Part shown: positions 13,810 through 15,016 of the stretch, piece by piece
How the letters are laid out: every line of letters begins with the position of its first letter
Numbering within the stretch: position 1 is the first letter of the stretch
From: STC-54 sp964504665
GTDB taxonomy: Bacteria > Patescibacteriota > Microgenomatia > Daviesbacterales > UBA10151
Reading direction: 5' to 3'
Assembly: GCA_964504665.1 (NCBI GenBank)
Contig: CAZDEH010000024.1
Location: forward strand, 1-15,016
Length of the DNA stretch: 15,016 nt
Position numbers and translations under genes: made by a program
Notes under the pieces: model-generated
Database searches by the model: none
Told to the model about the DNA's origin: nothing
Seen by the model: only the letters and a program-made list of their open reading frames with translations

Positions 13810-14748
13810 TCAACTTAATTTTTCAACAGCCCACGTAAAGACAAAACGATTATCTAACGGTGTCCGAAATTTCATTTTGGTAGTAATTTCAAGAATATCG
13901 CCAGAGGAGAGTTTAAATGGTTGAGGAATAGGAGCAAAACATTGTTTCCAATGAGTTAATGTGCCCGGTTCTGTGGATAAAATAACCCCTGGAGCAAGTG
14001 TAGCCTCAAACCACAAAGCAATACCATTGATCAGGTCCCTCTTCATGATGGGGAATTTTCTACTGACAATACTTTCAGGTTTGATGTTTTTTATAAAATC
14101 TATTGAGGAGATAGATTGAGGAGTTGCTAATAATTGGGATTGATCAATATCTGTGATCCAGGGAGTTTTTAAGGCTAATTTTTTCATCAGAGAAAAGTCA
14201 AATCCACAGACACGCTGGTTCCATTGGTCAATATAGCGTTCATAGACCTCAGGTTCATACACTGGGGTAGCAAAAAGGGTCACAGATTGAGGAATCATAA
14301 CGCCGTCTCTTTNNNNNNNNNNTTTTAAAAACCTTTTTTGGGCATTATTTAGAACCTCCACCATTCCTTCTTCAAAAGCCATGTGGCCAATTAATTCACT
14401 TACAATTACATCAACCTTCTCCCCTATTTCAACGTTCGTAGATTGGCCATGATGGAAGATGATACGATCAGCCAAGCCATTTGCCTGAGCGAGCTGCTTC
14501 GCACAATCAATGATAGAAGAGGCTTCAATGGCGTGAACCCTGGCTGCACCGGCTTTGGCGCAAAACATAGCTAATAATCCTGTTCCAGTGCCTATATCTA
14601 CTACTGTGTCCCCTGGCTTAACAACCTGATTAATAGCTTTTTGGTAAGCATTTCCGCGGACAAAATCAAAAACCATATCTAACTGGACACTTAAAAATTC
14701 ATATAAATTAGTCGATTCCGGAAAAAGTTCTGATGCTTCCTTTACCAT
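13810..14748 (-). CDS. PRMT-like SAM-dependent methyltransferase (contains assembly gap)
   Basis: This is a class I methyltransferase whose motifs match protein arginine methyltransferases more closely than generic ones. The N-terminal helix MVFDFVRGNAYQKAI (25-39) resembles the PRMT start helix. Motif I is VDIGTGTG (50-57), with E75 in HAIEAS for SAM ribose binding. SELIGHMAFEEGM (117-129) matches the double-E loop (E118 and E127, at the spacing of PRMT1's SEWMG..LFYESM). A C-terminal beta region contains LTHWKQ (264-269), the THW loop of PRMTs. The substrate would be an arginine side chain in a protein, if the assignment holds. The gene is interrupted by ten N (14313-14322) after residue 142, so true length and sequence there are unknown, though the placeholder keeps the frame. 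The ATG lacks a Shine-Dalgarno. It lies between dnaA and rpmH. Confidence 0.85.
   Translation of the reverse strand: MVKEASELFPESTNLYEFLSVQLDMVFDFVRGNAYQKAINQVVKPGDTVVDIGTGTGLLAMFCAKAGAARVHAIEASSIIDCAKQLAQANGLADRIIFHHGQSTNVEIGEKVDVIVSELIGHMAFEEGMVEVLNNAQKRFLKXXXXRDGVMIPQSVTLFATPVYEPEVYERYIDQWNQRVCGFDFSLMKKLALKTPWITDIDQSQLLATPQSISSIDFIKNIKPESIVSRKFPIMKRDLINGIALWFEATLAPGVILSTEPGTLTHWKQCFAPIPQPFKLSSGDILEITTKMKFRTPLDNRFVFTWAVEKLS
13972..13980 (-). promoter_or_regulatory. Perfect DnaA box inside the methyltransferase gene
   Basis: Minus-strand TTATCCACA (plus-strand TGTGGATAA) lies within the coding region of the methyltransferase, about 200 bp upstream of the dnaA-proximal box. It may be a coincidence of coding sequence, or a satellite DnaA site for titration near the origin. 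Confidence 0.45.
14313..14322. other. Assembly gap (10 N) within the methyltransferase gene
   Basis: Ten undetermined bases break the methyltransferase coding region between the RFLK and RDGVMIPQS segments. Ten N is a typical scaffolding placeholder, so the true number of missing bases may differ. The frame is preserved on both sides as written. Confidence 0.95.
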
Positions 14749-14848
14749 ATATTTTTAGAGCAGTATCATCTTAATAAATCTTTTTAAAAAATCAATTACA
14801 AGAATATAACTTGTCTTTCTTAAGGAAAAAAGGTAAACTTCACTCACA

Positions 14849-14986
14849 ATGCCAAAAAGAACGTATCAACCAAAGAAATTAAAAAGAGCCAGAAAACATG
14901 GATTTCTTGCCAGAATGGCAAATAATGATGGTCAAAAAGTTTTAAAAAGAAGACGGGCTAAAGGTCGGGTTAAGTTGACAGTATAG
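14849..14986 (+). CDS. rpmH: 50S ribosomal protein L34
   Basis: This 45-residue, very basic protein of the large ribosomal subunit begins MPKRTYQPKKLKRARKHGFL and continues with ARM, then ends KRRRAKGRVKLTV. That is the standard L34 pattern (TYQP...HGF..RM....GRKVL..RRAKGR), with normal length. In many bacteria rpmH lies next to dnaA and is followed by rnpA, so its place here supports the origin assignment. It is divergent from the methyltransferase, with a 100-bp AT-rich gap between the starts. The ATG at 14849 has no well-spaced Shine-Dalgarno; the nearest AAGGT lies about 15 nt upstream. A TATAAC box at 14805-14810 may be part of its promoter but has no good -35. Confidence 0.96.
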   Translation: MPKRTYQPKKLKRARKHGFLARMANNDGQKVLKRRRAKGRVKLTV

Positions 14987-15016
14987 TCATCAGTAGTCAG
15001 TCTTCAGCTCGCCTCG

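Noticed and set aside
1..15016. CRISPR array, tRNA or rRNA genes
   Set aside because: No regularly spaced repeats and no cloverleaf or rRNA-like sequence were seen in the gaps between genes.

Overview
The window looks like a piece of the chromosome of a Candidate Phyla Radiation (Patescibacteria) bacterium, most likely Microgenomates-like. The reasons are low GC, compact genes, a short DnaA (441 aa) and beta clamp, a small L34, and a PrgI / split-VirB4 / lysozyme secretion operon of the kind seen in that group. Several genes end in TGA (the large lysozyme protein, the nuclease, the methyltransferase), so TGA is a stop here. This argues against the recoded Gracilibacteria and Absconditabacteria. 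A 10-N assembly gap (14313-14322) shows this is a draft or metagenome assembly.

Layout. (1) 1-1052, minus: an unrecognised gene running off the left edge, with a near-consensus promoter (TTGACA-N17-TATACT) and a strong Shine-Dalgarno. (2) 1053-1622: a gene-poor stretch. It holds a frameshifted plus-strand relic that resembles a DUF5678 N-terminus joined to the C-terminal end of a retropepsin-like protease, bracketed by an 18-bp direct repeat. A REP-like palindrome and two overlapping hairpins follow. (3) 1623-2723, minus: a large unrecognised protein ending in a zinc ribbon. Its frame continues upstream of any usable start as a Cys-rich stretch.

(4) 2926-10515, plus: a compact operon for a minimal type IV secretion or pilus-like apparatus. 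It encodes a PrgI-like membrane protein with a C-terminal beta-sandwich, a separate TraC/VirB4 N-terminal-type protein, a VirB4 ATPase, a 1008-aa membrane-anchored cell-wall enzyme (two lysozyme-like regions plus a C39-type cysteine peptidase), and two small membrane-anchored proteins, the last with an Ig-like (Big_5-type) fold. No coupling protein or relaxase is visible, so the genes fit assembly of a surface machine better than a self-transmissible plasmid.

(5) 10533-13707, minus: the replication-origin block. dnaA is followed by an intergenic oriC-like region with DnaA boxes, then a membrane-anchored Holliday-junction-resolvase-like nuclease, then dnaN directly abutting it. (6) 13810-14748, minus: a methyltransferase with the marks of protein arginine methyltransferases (double-E loop, THW loop), interrupted by the N gap. 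(7) 14849-14986, plus: rpmH (L34), the usual neighbour of dnaA, divergent from the rest.

The most notable items are the PRMT-like enzyme beside oriC, the multi-domain wall-remodelling protein with 17 cysteines confined to its exported part, and the nuclease wedged between oriC and dnaN. The translation signals also show a pattern: genes inside operons have clear Shine-Dalgarno sites, while several lead genes (PrgI, the 9623 gene, dnaA, the methyltransferase) have none.
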